In this document: piece after piece, positions 1-7,811 of the stretch
Layout of the letters: every line of letters starts with the position of its first letter
How positions within the stretch are numbered: position 1 is the first letter of the stretch
Source: Longimicrobium sp.
GTDB lineage: Bacteria > Gemmatimonadota > Gemmatimonadetes > Longimicrobiales > Longimicrobiaceae
Length of the DNA stretch: 60,880 bases
Assembly (NCBI GenBank): GCA_036377595.1
Contig: DASUYB010000090.1
Location: forward strand, 1 to 60,880
Direction of reading: 5' to 3'
The notes under the pieces: model-generated
Database searches by the model: none
Told to the model about the DNA's origin: nothing
What the model saw: only the letters and a program-made list of their open reading frames with translations
Program-made: the position numbers and the translations under genes

Positions 1-1
1 G

Positions 2-103
2 AAGGGGCACCGCTACCGCAAGCGAACCCCCGCAATGGCCATCGGGCTGAGCGGCCACGTCTGGACCTGGGAGGAATTCCTGACTCGGAGAATTCATCAC
101 TGA
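2..103 (+). CDS. Transposase, C-terminal fragment (5' truncated by window edge)
   Basis: The frame starting at base 2 is open for 33 codons and ends at TGA 101-103. It reads KRTPAMAIGL followed by GHVWTWEEF, which resembles the conserved C-terminal tail of DDE transposases often annotated as IS1-like (consensus around TPAMAxGLTDHVWxxEEL). Only the tail lies in the window, so catalytic residues cannot be seen and the family assignment rests on this motif alone. A REP-like repeat follows at 122-187. Whether the full gene is intact cannot be judged. Confidence 0.6.
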   Translation, partial: KGHRYRKRTPAMAIGLSGHVWTWEEFLTRRIHH

Positions 104-121
104 CGAGTAGAGTCGCTACCT

Positions 122-187
122 ATAGATCCTTCGGCCTGCAAGCTGTTGCGCAGACGCTGATTACGGTCTGGCCGGCCTCAGGATGAC
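122..187. repeat. REP-like repeat B, copy 1
   Basis: The left end is ATAGATCCTTCGGCCTGCA and the right end GGCCGGCCTCAGGATGAC. A near-identical copy lies at 4330-4395. Inverted or diverged copies occur at 48743-48809, 48861-48928, 58741-58806 and 60233-60290. Confidence 0.8.
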
Positions 188-237
188 GTCAATCCGGGTT
201 TCGGCTGAATGCATCAACTGAATCCCCGGAGTTGGTA

Positions 238-1755
238 TCAGTACGCCCGGGCGAACACCGCGTCGGTGGTGGCGGGGCGGCCGCAGATCACGCAGGCGCC
301 CTCGGTGCCGCTCTGGTCGAAGGGCAGGCAGCGGATGGTGACACCCAGCCCGCGCGCCTTCTCCTCGCACGCCTCGTCGCCGCACCACTTGGCGATGGCG
401 AAGCCCGGCTGCTCCGACGCCGGCGTCTCGTCGCCGCCCTCGGCGAAGTAGGCCTCGAACTCGCCGAAGGTGGTGATGTCGCGCCGGGTGCGGGCCACCT
501 GGAAGGCGCGCGCCTGCTCCAGGTAGCCGCGCTGGATCTCGTCCAGCAGCGCCCCCACGCCGGCCACGAAGTCCCCCCGCCCGGTGCGGACGTACTCCGT
601 GGGGCCGTGGTCGCGGCGGAGGTAGCTGACGCCGTCGTTCCCCATGTCCTTGGGGCCGAGCTCGAGGAGGAGCGGCACGCCGCGCTTGACCCACTTCCAC
701 TTCTTGTCGCGCGCCTCGTACAGCGAGTCGTCCACCAGCACCTCGATCGCCCGCCCGCCGGCGAAGGTCTGCCCCCGGATCTCGTCAGCGACGCGGCGGG
801 CGTAGGCCAGGACCTCCTCGCCCGCGTCCTTCCGCATCATCGGCACGATCACCACCTGGTGCGGGGCCACGCGGGGCGGCACGCGCAGGCCGTTGTCGTC
901 GGCGTGCGTCATCACCAGCGCGCCGATCAGCCGCGTCGACACGCCCCACGAGGTGGTGAAGGCGTACTCCTGCGCGCCCTCGGCGTTCTGGAAGGAGATG
1001 CTGAACGCCGTGGCGAAGTTCTGGCCGAGGTAGTGGCTGGTTCCCGCCTGCAGCGCGCGGCCGTCCTGCATCATGGCCTCGATGCAGTAGGTGTTCACCG
1101 CGCCGGGGAAGCGCTCGCCGGGCGTCTTCTCGCCGGGGATGACGGGGACGGCGAGATCTTCCTCCACCACCTTCGCGTACACCTCGTGCAGGATGCGCAG
1201 GGTGTACTCCATGGCGTCGTCGTGGCTGGCGTGCGCGGTGTGCCCCTCCTGCCAGAGGAATTCCGTCGTGCGCAGGAGGACGCGCGGCCGCAGCTCCCAG
1301 CGGACCACGTTGGCCCACTGGTTCAGAAGCAGCGGCAGGTCGCGGTAGCTCTGCACCCAGTCGGCCATGCTCTCGCCGATGATGGTCTCGCTCGTGGGGC
1401 GGACGATCAGCGGCTCGGCCAGCTCGCCGGTGGGCACCAGCTTCCCCTCGCGCGCCTCGAGGCGGTGGTGGGTGACCACCGCCATCTCCTTGGCGAAGCC
1501 CTCCACGTGCGCGGCCTCGCGCTCGAGGTAGCTCAGGGGGATGAAGAGCGGGAAGTAGGCGTTCACCGCGCCGGCGTCCTTGATGGCGCGGTCCAGCGTG
1601 CGCTGGAGCTGCTCCCACACGCCGTAGCCCCACGGCTTGATGACCATGCACCCGCGCACGTGGCTCATCTCGGCCACGTCCGCGTCGCGGACCACGGCCT
1701 GGTACCACTGCGCGTAGTCCTCGTCGCGCGTGGGGGTGATGGCGGTGCGCGCCAT
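238..1755 (-). CDS. proS: Prolyl-tRNA synthetase, archaeal/eukaryotic-like (ProS type 3)
   Basis: Cytosolic class II aminoacyl-tRNA synthetase that charges tRNA-Pro with proline. The 505-residue product has the class II core with RPTSE near residues 119-123, the segment LLRTTEFLWQEGHTAH, an anticodon-binding domain, and a C-terminal zinc-type domain with paired cysteines (CVICG near the end) finishing in ARAY. That C-terminus and the length mark the ProS type 3 class; the long bacterial form with an inserted editing domain is absent. I chose the ATG at 1755 because the family begins just before the conserved TRDEDYAQWY segment; the frame stays open upstream to 1950 only through repeat sequence. 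It is transcribed alone, with the transposase fragment beyond its 3' end. Confidence 0.97.
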   Translation of the reverse strand: MARTAITPTRDEDYAQWYQAVVRDADVAEMSHVRGCMVIKPWGYGVWEQLQRTLDRAIKDAGAVNAYFPLFIPLSYLEREAAHVEGFAKEMAVVTHHRLEAREGKLVPTGELAEPLIVRPTSETIIGESMADWVQSYRDLPLLLNQWANVVRWELRPRVLLRTTEFLWQEGHTAHASHDDAMEYTLRILHEVYAKVVEEDLAVPVIPGEKTPGERFPGAVNTYCIEAMMQDGRALQAGTSHYLGQNFATAFSISFQNAEGAQEYAFTTSWGVSTRLIGALVMTHADDNGLRVPPRVAPHQVVIVPMMRKDAGEEVLAYARRVADEIRGQTFAGGRAIEVLVDDSLYEARDKKWKWVKRGVPLLLELGPKDMGNDGVSYLRRDHGPTEYVRTGRGDFVAGVGALLDEIQRGYLEQARAFQVARTRRDITTFGEFEAYFAEGGDETPASEQPGFAIAKWCGDEACEEKARGLGVTIRCLPFDQSGTEGACVICGRPATTDAVFARAY

Positions 1756-1920
1756 GGTGGCGCCCTTCGTCTGCTCTGCCACGGGATCCCCCGCTTCCGT
1801 TCTCTGATTTCCGATGAATGCCGAAGACACAAAACGCCCTCCGCGGGTGGAAGGACGTATTGCAAGCATATCACCGCGCGGCGGGTTGGGGCAAGGGAAG
1901 ATGAGCGGAGTGGGCGGGGA

Positions 1921-1949
1921 AGTGCCGAGTGCCCAGTGCCCAGTGCCCA
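1921..1949. repeat. Tandem heptamer repeat, GTGCCCA type, copy 1
   Basis: About four units of AGTGCCC in a row. A second tract of the same unit lies at 18095-18120, upstream of the FHA gene. Confidence 0.75.
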
Positions 1950-1984
1950 AGGCGCGAGGAGCAGCTTTGGTGCGCGTCCGCGGG

Positions 1985-2039
1985 ATCGCGCCCTCTCCGG
2001 CTCGCTTAGGCTCGCCACCTCTCCCGTACCGGGAGAGGT
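1985..2039. repeat. Repeat F, copy 1 (CTCTCCCGTACCGGGAGAG hairpin)
   Basis: GCGCCCTCTCCGGCTCGCT is followed by a GGCTCGCCACC block and the perfect hairpin CTCTCCCGTACCGGGAGAG. The same order of blocks recurs at 13436-13493. Confidence 0.75.
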
Positions 2040-2130
2040 AGCCAGGCCGGCATCGGCGCGGGATGCGAGCGTGGCCGCGGCCGCAATGAGGCTGGCCACG
2101 CGGACCGCCATCTCGTCCGCGCGGATGCCT

Positions 2131-2181
2131 GTAGTCCGCGAAGGCGGACTTCGTGTGGTTGTTGCTGCGAATTCATTCGCC
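2131..2181. repeat. Repeat C, copy 1 (AGTCCGCGAAGGCGGACT palindrome)
   Basis: The palindrome AGTCCGCGAAGGCGGACT is followed by a GTTGTTGC block and a CGAATTCAT-like tail. Copies lie at 13602-13651, 56129-56178 and, inverted, 38957-39012. Confidence 0.8.
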
Positions 2182-2335
2182 CCCCTCCCCACCCGACGGG
2201 CGCTCGAAGCTATTCTCCAACGCAGATTTCTCCTTACTTTCATCGCACCGCGGAGAAGGGAGGGCCGATCCGTCCCGGCCTCCTGGTCCGGATATGCGAC
2301 TCGCACGGAGACATCCTGCGCCTGGAGATCGTCCG

Positions 2336-2827
2336 ATGAGGAAGCTCGCCTCCATCCTCCTGCTCGCGCTCGTCCCGGCGCTGGCCGGCACGGCGCACGC
2401 CCAGCGGCGCCCGGGAACCCTCTGCCCCGACCCCGCGCACCCCTGCGGCGACTTCAAGCCGCACGAGCTCCCCTTCGTCCTGCCGCGCGACAGCATGGCG
2501 CGCGACGAGTTCCGCTCCGACGCGTTCTACGCGGTGATCCTGCGCAGCGCGCCGAAGTGCTCCATCCGCGAGCGCGAGCGAAGAGCCGCGCAGGCGCTGT
2601 TCCCCGGCCGCAAGGTGTTCTCGCAGCGCTTCGAGTGCGACTTCGAGCAGGACAGCGACGACGCCGAGAGCAACATCACCTACACCAACGTGGCGGCGAA
2701 CACGGCGTTCCTCGGCGTCTACGCCGGCGCCACGCGCGAGCAGGCGCTGCGCGTCCTGGCCGCAGCCCAGCGCCGCTTCCCCGGCGCGAATCTCCGCCGC
2801 ATGCAGGTCGTTCTCGTCTATCCCTGA
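2336..2827 (+). CDS. Secreted hypothetical protein
   Basis: 163-residue protein with a clear N-terminal signal peptide (MRKLASILLLALVPALAG, predicted cleavage after AHA). The mature part has several cysteines (one in LCPDPAHPC, then SAPKCS and FECDF) that could form disulfides in the periplasm. It ends in a block reading FLGVYAGATREQALRVL and then a conserved-looking RRFPGA, loosely reminiscent of short periplasmic domains that are read as repeats of aligned strands and helices. I do not recognise the family. The ATG at 2336 was chosen because the signal peptide starts there; the longer frame back to 2153 runs through repeat C. No operon partner is evident. Confidence 0.75.
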   Translation: MRKLASILLLALVPALAGTAHAQRRPGTLCPDPAHPCGDFKPHELPFVLPRDSMARDEFRSDAFYAVILRSAPKCSIRERERRAAQALFPGRKVFSQRFECDFEQDSDDAESNITYTNVAANTAFLGVYAGATREQALRVLAAAQRRFPGANLRRMQVVLVYP

Positions 2828-3025
2828 TCCCCAGCGACTCCCCCCGCGCAGCCCTGCATCGGTCCGCATCGCGTCCCTGGACTATTTGGGCTGAAAACCA
2901 TCGATCTGCAACGCGTGCTGGCCTGCAGGTTGCGGCGGGTTTCTCCCCCCTCGAGCGGGGGAAGCTCCCGCCGGCGACCGCAGGCGGGAGCGTCGGCGTT
3001 CACCCACCACGTGGGAGGGATTCCC

Positions 3026-3232
3026 ATGAAGCGCATCCATCGCGGCATCTTCGCGGCGGTGCTGGCCGGCGCGCTCGGGTTCGGAGGAGCGCGGGCGTTC
3101 GCATCGACCGCGGCGCCGGCCCCGGCGTCGCGCGCGTGCCACCCACAAGGGTGCAACGCCTCGTGCGAGGCCAGGTTCGGGCCGTTCGCCAGCGGGCAGT
3201 GCATGGGCGGCGAGTGCTTCTGCGCCGTCTGA
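3026..3232 (+). CDS. Small secreted cysteine-rich peptide, defensin-like (CS-alpha-beta spacing)
   Basis: 68-residue precursor. A GGGAGGGA ribosome-binding site sits just before the ATG at 3026. Residues 1 to about 27 form a signal peptide (KRIHRG, then a hydrophobic stretch, ending ARAFAS). The short mature peptide holds six cysteines at 38, 43, 47, 59, 64 and 66, spaced C-x4-C-x3-C-x11-C-x4-C-x-C, with Gly at 57 two residues before the fourth Cys. C-x3-C, G-x-C and C-x-C together are the signature of the CS-alpha-beta fold of invertebrate and plant defensins; a few bacterial members are known. Six cysteines in 29 residues implies three disulfides in an oxidising compartment. Function (antimicrobial, inhibitor or structural) is not shown by the sequence. 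Confidence 0.75.
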   Translation: MKRIHRGIFAAVLAGALGFGGARAFASTAAPAPASRACHPQGCNASCEARFGPFASGQCMGGECFCAV

Positions 3233-3240
3233 TGTAATTC

Positions 3241-3309
3241 CTCACGCGGAGGCGCGGAGAACTCACTGTTGCTGCACTGAGTCTCCGCGCCTCCGCGTCT
3301 CTCCGTGAG
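3241..3309. terminator. Long inverted repeat A, copy 1 (probable bidirectional terminator)
   Basis: CTCACGCGGAGGCGCGGAG on the left pairs with CTCCGCGCCTCCGCGTC and CTCCGTGAG on the right, giving a stem of about 25 bp. It lies exactly between the convergent genes ending at 3232 and 3325. Confidence 0.65.
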
Positions 3310-3324
3310 ACTTTCCCTTCTTTC

Positions 3325-4209
3325 CTATCCGAGCAGCCGCAGCCGCCCGGGAAAGATCTCGATCTCCAGCTCGCGGGCCGCTTCGTCCAGGATCTCGCCG
3401 TCCGCGTGCACGGGAAGCGGCGCGTCGCTGGTGATGAGGACGCGGCGCGCGCGGCGCATGTGCACGCAACTGGCGCCCACGTGCGTGCCGCGCAGCACCC
3501 TCGGCAGCAGCGCGAGAAGGCGCGGCCGGCTCACCCCGTCGCACACGCACACGTCCAGCGCGCCGTCGTCGATGCGCGCGTCGGGGCAGATCCAGAACCC
3601 GCCGCCGTGCCGCCCGCCGTTTCCCACCGTCACCAGTGTCAGCGGGCGGTCGATCACCTCGCGCCCGTCGATCTCCACGCGGATGGCCGGCGGGCGGAAG
3701 GAGCGCAGCACCCGCGCGAGCGCCCACAGGTAGATGCCAATGCCGCGGCCGCGGCGGCTGCGGTTCGCCTCCACCGCCACGCGCGCGTCGATCCCGATCC
3801 CCACCCCGTTGGTGAACCACCGGCCGTTCACCCGCCCCACGTCCACCCGCCGCTCCGCGCCGGAGACGATGCGCCGCGCCGCCTCCGCCGGATCGCGCCC
3901 GATCCCCGCCAGCAGCGCGAAGTCGTTCCCGCTTCCTACCGGCACGATCCCCAGCGCCGCGTCGGCTTCGGCGCGCAGGAGACCGTTCGCCGCCTCGTGC
4001 ACGGTGCCGTCGCCGCCGAACGCGAGGATGGCCGGCCACCCCGCGCGCCCCGCCGCCTCGGCCAGCTCCGCGGCGTGCCCGTGCGCGCGCGTCTCCGCCA
4101 TCTCCACTTCCGCGCCCGCGTCCGCCAGCACCGCGCGCACGGCGGCCCACGCACGGCGGGCGGCGCCGCGCCCGGCCACGGGGTTCACGATCGCGTAAAA
4201 GCGCTGCAT
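3325..4209 (-). CDS. Diacylglycerol/lipid kinase family protein (YegS/BmrU-like)
   Basis: 294-residue protein of the DAGK catalytic superfamily, which phosphorylates diacylglycerol, sphingoid or related lipids with ATP at the cytoplasmic face of the membrane. The N-terminus reads YAIVNPVAGRG (nucleotide-binding loop) and the signature GGDGTVHEAANGL begins at residue 65; a second conserved segment GIVPVGSGNDFA follows. The C-terminal beta-sandwich half (GNGGRHGGGF, PDARIDDGALDV) is complete, so the protein is full length. The exact lipid substrate cannot be read from sequence. The start at 4209 places the nucleotide loop within ten residues of the N-terminus, as is usual for the family. It is monocistronic, convergent with the cysteine-rich peptide gene. 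Confidence 0.92.
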   Translation of the reverse strand: MQRFYAIVNPVAGRGAARRAWAAVRAVLADAGAEVEMAETRAHGHAAELAEAAGRAGWPAILAFGGDGTVHEAANGLLRAEADAALGIVPVGSGNDFALLAGIGRDPAEAARRIVSGAERRVDVGRVNGRWFTNGVGIGIDARVAVEANRSRRGRGIGIYLWALARVLRSFRPPAIRVEIDGREVIDRPLTLVTVGNGGRHGGGFWICPDARIDDGALDVCVCDGVSRPRLLALLPRVLRGTHVGASCVHMRRARRVLITSDAPLPVHADGEILDEAARELEIEIFPGRLRLLG

Positions 4210-4329
4210 GCAGGGAGATGGGGATGGGGAGGCGGGAGATGGAGATCGGCGGGACGCGCGACAAGGTGGCGCGCGGAGCCGGCGTCCGCGAGCCCCGGTC
4301 GCCCGACTGAATCGCGTGCGGACGCGGTT

Positions 4330-4395
4330 ATAGATCCTTCGGCCTGCAAGCTCTTGCGTAGACGCTGATTACAGTCTGACCGGCCTCAGGATGAC
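4330..4395. repeat. REP-like repeat B, copy 2
   Basis: Nearly identical in sequence and orientation to 122-187. It lies in the gap between the lipid kinase and the hydrolase; copies 1 and 2 flank the proS to lipid-kinase segment as direct repeats. Confidence 0.8.
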
Positions 4396-4443
4396 GTCGG
4401 CGGTGGGTTCGGCGTGAGTGCATCGACCGAATCCCGTGAGGAC

Positions 4444-6168
4444 CTACTGCCGCGCCAGCGTCGTCGGCGGGCCGCCGCCCTCGATCAGCTCCAGCGAGGT
4501 CACCGCATCGCCCGCACGGACGAACCGCGCGTAGACGAAGGGAACGCCAAGCAGCCGGAACAGCCCGGGGCCGACCGGGATCAGCGCGAAGTCGCGCTGC
4601 GGCACGCGCAGGTGCAGCCGCCCGCCATCCACGCGCGTCTCCACCTGGAAGCCGCCCTCCGCGCGGTACGTCCCCGCCAGCCGCGCCAGCTCCGCCGGTT
4701 CGGCCGCGATCGGCGTCGCCGGGAGCGGGCGCGTGGGGAAGGGCGGGCGATGGATGGCGCGGACGCACGAATCGTCCAGCCCTTTCGCGTCGGCGGTGCG
4801 GATGAAGCGCACGATCAGCGGGGTGATGCAGCCGCCGGTGCCCACCAGCCCGTCGAGGGCGTGCGCTCCGCTGGGGACGACGACGTGCCGCCCGTTCGGC
4901 AGCGTCCGCAGCGCCTCCTCGCCCGCGGACGGCGGGGTGGCGGGATCCCATTCGCCCGTCAGCACCAGTACCGGTGCGTCGGAGCGCACCGGCTGCAGGA
5001 ACTCGCGCGCCACGGGTGGAACGGGCCACGCCGCGCACGCCGCCTTCTGGTCGCGCACGCGGTAGCCGCCCAGGAAGGTCCCCGCCGCCATCCGCGCCGC
5101 CTCGGCCGCGTCGACGAACGGCACGTCCTCGGCGCAGGTGAAGGAGAGGTAGACCCCGTGGCTCCCCGAGTTCACGATCTCGCGCCGGCTGAACAGCGCC
5201 TGCTCGGCCGCCGGGCCCAGGTCACCGCGCGCGGCCTGGTGCAGCACGGCGGGCACCAGCGAGGCGGAGCTCCCGGAGTACGTCATGTACCGCACCCCTT
5301 CGGCGAACAGGTCGCGCGAGAGCGGCATCCGCACCGGCTCGCCGGTGGCCGGATCGGTCACCGTCACCTCCACCGGCCCCCGCTCCAGACGCGCCACCAC
5401 CACCACGCGCAGGTCGTCGCCCAGCGCGGGGAACGCGGCGTTGCAGGCGGGCTCGCGCGCGCACTCGCCCAGCACGCCGTCCATCGCCCGCTGCGCGTCG
5501 GGCGCGGTGTGCAGCGGCATGGCGGCGTCGGTGGGAACGACGCCGTGGAGCACCGCGCTGCGCACCCGGTCCGGGTGCCGCCGCATGTACACCAGCGCGG
5601 TGCGCGTCCCCGCCGAGGTGCCGTACAGGTTCAGCCGCTCGTAGCCCAGCGCCGCGCGCACCTCGTCCAGGTCGTCGGCCGACGCGTCGTTGTTGTAGCG
5701 CGACAGGTCCGCGCGCCCCCGCCAGCGCTCGGCGCAGCGGCGGACACGCTCGGCCGGGTAGAACGCGCCCAGGTAGTCGGCCAGGCGCGGGCCGTACATC
5801 TCGCAGTCCAGCAGGTTGCTCCCGCCCGCCCCGCGCAGGTCCACCAGCAGGATGTCGCGCGCGTCGCGCAGCTCCGCCAGCTCCCCCGCCATCCCCGCCG
5901 CCTGCTCCACCGTGCCGCTCCCCGGCCCGCCCGGGATCGGCACCACCGGGTCGCGCGTGGCCGTCCCCGTCGCGGGGATGACCGCGAAGCGGATCGGGAT
6001 CGTCCTCCCACTCCGCGCCTCGCGGTTCTCCCACACCTCCAGCGTGCCGCAGCGCGCCGCGCCCACGCCCGGCAGCGTGCACGGCTCCACGTGAAGCCTC
6101 GGCTGCGCGACCGCGGGTGCGGCGGCGAGGATCCCCAGCACGACGGAGAAGAGGAACGAACGGGTCAT
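4444..6168 (-). CDS. Secreted alpha/beta-hydrolase, TAP-like (tripeptidyl aminopeptidase / proline iminopeptidase family)
   Basis: 574-residue exported serine hydrolase. A signal peptide (TRSFLFSVVLGILAAAPA, cleavage after AVA) is followed by the alpha/beta-hydrolase core: oxyanion-region PIPGGPGSG, then nucleophile elbow GTSAG with Ser185, Asp in LTGEWDPATPP and His in SGAHALDG, and the TAP-like C-terminal domain with paired cysteines. The family cleaves N-terminal residues or short peptides outside the cytoplasm. After the hydrolase core about 80 extra residues (from AELARLAGTYRAEGG) resemble the DUF3471-like lipocalin domain often appended to secreted hydrolases. The ATG at 6168 was chosen for the signal peptide and an AGGAGA ribosome-binding site; upstream in-frame ATGs lack both. 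Confidence 0.9.
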   Translation of the reverse strand: MTRSFLFSVVLGILAAAPAVAQPRLHVEPCTLPGVGAARCGTLEVWENREARSGRTIPIRFAVIPATGTATRDPVVPIPGGPGSGTVEQAAGMAGELAELRDARDILLVDLRGAGGSNLLDCEMYGPRLADYLGAFYPAERVRRCAERWRGRADLSRYNNDASADDLDEVRAALGYERLNLYGTSAGTRTALVYMRRHPDRVRSAVLHGVVPTDAAMPLHTAPDAQRAMDGVLGECAREPACNAAFPALGDDLRVVVVARLERGPVEVTVTDPATGEPVRMPLSRDLFAEGVRYMTYSGSSASLVPAVLHQAARGDLGPAAEQALFSRREIVNSGSHGVYLSFTCAEDVPFVDAAEAARMAAGTFLGGYRVRDQKAACAAWPVPPVAREFLQPVRSDAPVLVLTGEWDPATPPSAGEEALRTLPNGRHVVVPSGAHALDGLVGTGGCITPLIVRFIRTADAKGLDDSCVRAIHRPPFPTRPLPATPIAAEPAELARLAGTYRAEGGFQVETRVDGGRLHLRVPQRDFALIPVGPGLFRLLGVPFVYARFVRAGDAVTSLELIEGGGPPTTLARQ

Positions 6169-6497
6169 CGTGAGCTCTCCTGGAGGGATTCGAGAGCGGG
6201 CGTCCGCGCGCGCGAACGCCGTCCATCTGCCGTTCGACAGTGCGAGCAGAGCACGGGTTGCAAGACCCAGGTGTTTCGCGAGCCGCTCGTCTGCAGCCAC
6301 GGCGGAAAGGTAAACGCACCTCGCGCTTGAGGTTAGCCGGACACCGCAGGCGTTTGCGGGCGCATTGGCCAAGTACACACCGAGCACACGTTTACGGTCT
6401 CTCCTGGGGTATTGATTCGGGAAATGTTCGGGTTTAGATTATCCGAAGATAAACCGAAGTACCACTACCCGCTTTTGCCCGATGGAGGATCGAGACG
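6169..6497. other. Divergent promoter spacer, 329 bp
   Basis: It separates the hydrolase (minus) from the HTH gene (plus). No further gene is seen. The only clear structure is the inverted repeat at 6431-6455. Confidence 0.5.
6431..6455. promoter_or_regulatory. Inverted repeat, possible operator of the HTH gene
   Basis: Half-sites GGTTTA (6431-6436) and TAAACC (6450-6455) are separated by 13 bp in an unusually AT-rich patch 43 bp before the HTH start codon. The geometry suggests autoregulation; that is inference. Confidence 0.4.
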
Positions 6498-6914
6498 ATG
6501 GTCGAGCCGAACAACCCCGTTCCCCACTCCAGAGAGGCCACCGTGGCGCATCTCCGCGAGATGGCCGCGGCGCGTGTGGAGAACACCTCGCTCCGCGGAG
6601 TGGCGCGGGAGATCGGGATGAGCCCCACCGGGCTGAAGAAGTTCCTGATGGGCACCGCTCCTTACTCGCCCACGCTGCGCCGCCTGCGCAAGTGGTACCT
6701 GCAGTACGCCGCGCTCCCGTTCGCCGAGGTGACGTACCAGGAGGCGTCGGCCGCGCTGGTGGTGCTGACGCACGACCTGACGTCCGAGGCGCGCCGCACC
6801 GCGGTGGACGGCGTGCTGGACTCGCTGGAGCGCGGCTACGAGGCCGGCGGCCGCGCGCGCCCGCGCTGGGTGGACGAGCTGCGCGCGGAATACGGGACGC
6901 GCAAGCAGAGCTGA
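6498..6914 (+). CDS. Small HTH (XRE/lambda-repressor-like) protein
   Basis: 138-residue cytosolic protein. Residues about 31-52 (LRGVAREIGMSPTGLKKFL) form a helix-turn-helix of the kind found in XRE or resolvase-type DNA-binding domains. The rest is helical and charged with no other recognisable domain, so its role in gene control is inferred from the HTH alone. A GGAGG ribosome-binding site at 6484-6488 supports the ATG at 6498. It stands alone; the inverted repeat at 6431-6455 just upstream could be its own operator. Proteins of this shape recur as multiple paralogues in repeat-rich soil bacteria, from memory rather than from this window. Confidence 0.75.
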   Translation: MVEPNNPVPHSREATVAHLREMAAARVENTSLRGVAREIGMSPTGLKKFLMGTAPYSPTLRRLRKWYLQYAALPFAEVTYQEASAALVVLTHDLTSEARRTAVDGVLDSLERGYEAGGRARPRWVDELRAEYGTRKQS

Positions 6915-7032
6915 TCACCCGAACCCGGGCCCCTCGCCCGCCACGACAATGCAGATCTTCCCTCGCCGATGAGCGAGGCTGGCCACCCTCGGCCGGCCTC
7001 GCTCTCTGCTTTGGGGGACGCATCGGAGTAGT

Positions 7033-7112
7033 CTCACGCGGAGGCGCGGAGAACGGTGGAGAAACTCATCGCGGCGGTGAGTTCTCCGCTGTTCTCCGCG
7101 TCTCCGCGTGAG
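7033..7112. terminator. Long inverted repeat A, copy 2
   Basis: CTCACGCGGAGGCGCGGAG pairs with CTCCGCGTCTCCGCGTGAG, with an inner GAGAA/TTCTC extension. It sits between the convergent genes ending at 6914 and 7144. Confidence 0.65.
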
Positions 7113-7143
7113 GCCAAATAGATCGTCAGCTACCCGCGCCGGA

Positions 7144-7800
7144 TCATCCCGCGACGGCGATCACCCGGTCTCCGGCGACCACGTAGATGCGGTCGCCGGG
7201 GGCCACTTCCACGTCGGCGGTGCCGGTGAACGCGCCGAAGGCGGGAAGCACGCCCACACGCGCGCCGAAGTGGAAGCAGGGGAGCCGCTCCCGCTGCCGT
7301 CCCACCCCGCGCAGCTTGACGGAGGGATGGAGATGCCCCGCGAGCACGTACCCCGCGGGCGACTCGAACGGGTGGTGCGAGAGGAGGAAGGGCGGGTCCG
7401 CGCAGGGCTGGTCGCAGCAGTCGATGCGCAGCTCGCCGGGGGGGTCGCCGGCGTGGCGGTCGTGGTTGCCGCGGATCAGCGTCACCGGGAGCGAGGCGTG
7501 CCGTTCGCGCCACGCGCGCACCGTCTCGAGCGTCGCCGGCTGGCGCGAGGTGCGGGCGTGGAAGAGGTCGCCCAGGATGGTCAGCCGCGCGGCGCCCGTG
7601 CGCTCCAGCGCGCGCGAGAGTCGCTCCAGCCCCTCCGCCGTGGTCCCGCCGGGAACGGGAACGCCCGCCGCGCGGAACGCCGCCGCCTTCCCCCAGTGCG
7701 GATCGGCCACCAGCAGCTCGCCGGTGCGCGGTCGGAAGAGCGCGCGCTCGTGAAGGAGGAGCACGCGCTCGCCGGCTACCTCCGTCTCCACGTCCCCCAC
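7144..7800 (-). CDS. pdeM: Ligase-associated metallophosphoesterase (PdeM-like)
   Basis: 218-residue cytosolic calcineurin-like phosphoesterase. Metal-binding motifs are ADPHWGKAAAF (residues 32-42), GDLFHA (77-82), GNHDR (111-115) and AGHLHP, matching the DNA-ligase-associated PdeM family that accompanies an Lhr-type helicase, an exonuclease and an ATP-dependent ligase in repair cassettes. Here the helicase is 6 kb upstream and the other partners are not adjacent. It is the last gene of the VWA-PP2C-kinase operon: a GTG at 7800 lies just past the kinase stop (7812); another in-frame GTG at 7845 would overlap the kinase by 34 bp. I prefer 7800 because family members begin about ten residues before the AGER segment. 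Confidence 0.85.
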   Translation of the reverse strand: MGDVETEVAGERVLLLHERALFRPRTGELLVADPHWGKAAAFRAAGVPVPGGTTAEGLERLSRALERTGAARLTILGDLFHARTSRQPATLETVRAWRERHASLPVTLIRGNHDRHAGDPPGELRIDCCDQPCADPPFLLSHHPFESPAGYVLAGHLHPSVKLRGVGRQRERLPCFHFGARVGVLPAFGAFTGTADVEVAPGDRIYVVAGDRVIAVAG

Positions 7801-7811
7801 CGCCGGTCCGC

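Larger units (their letters stand above)
1756..2335. other. 580-bp gene-free spacer made largely of dispersed repeats
   Basis: No convincing gene is seen here. The spacer holds a heptamer tract (1921-1949), a CCTCTCC hairpin element (1985-2039) and an AGTCCGCG palindrome element (2131-2181). It must also carry the proS promoter and that of the gene at 2336, neither of which I can place confidently. Confidence 0.6.

Noticed and set aside
1756-1860. T-box or other amino-acid riboswitch upstream of proS
   Set aside because: No T-box sequence (TGGNACC-type) or terminator/antiterminator pair was found in the leader.
232-3237. 1001-codon plus-strand open frame across proS and the secreted protein genes
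   Set aside because: It is the antisense shadow of proS in GC-rich DNA. The translation is low-complexity (Arg/Ala/Gly/His-rich) with no domain, while the opposite strand has a complete ProS.
4414-6330. 638-codon plus-strand frame
   Set aside because: Antisense of the TAP-like hydrolase.
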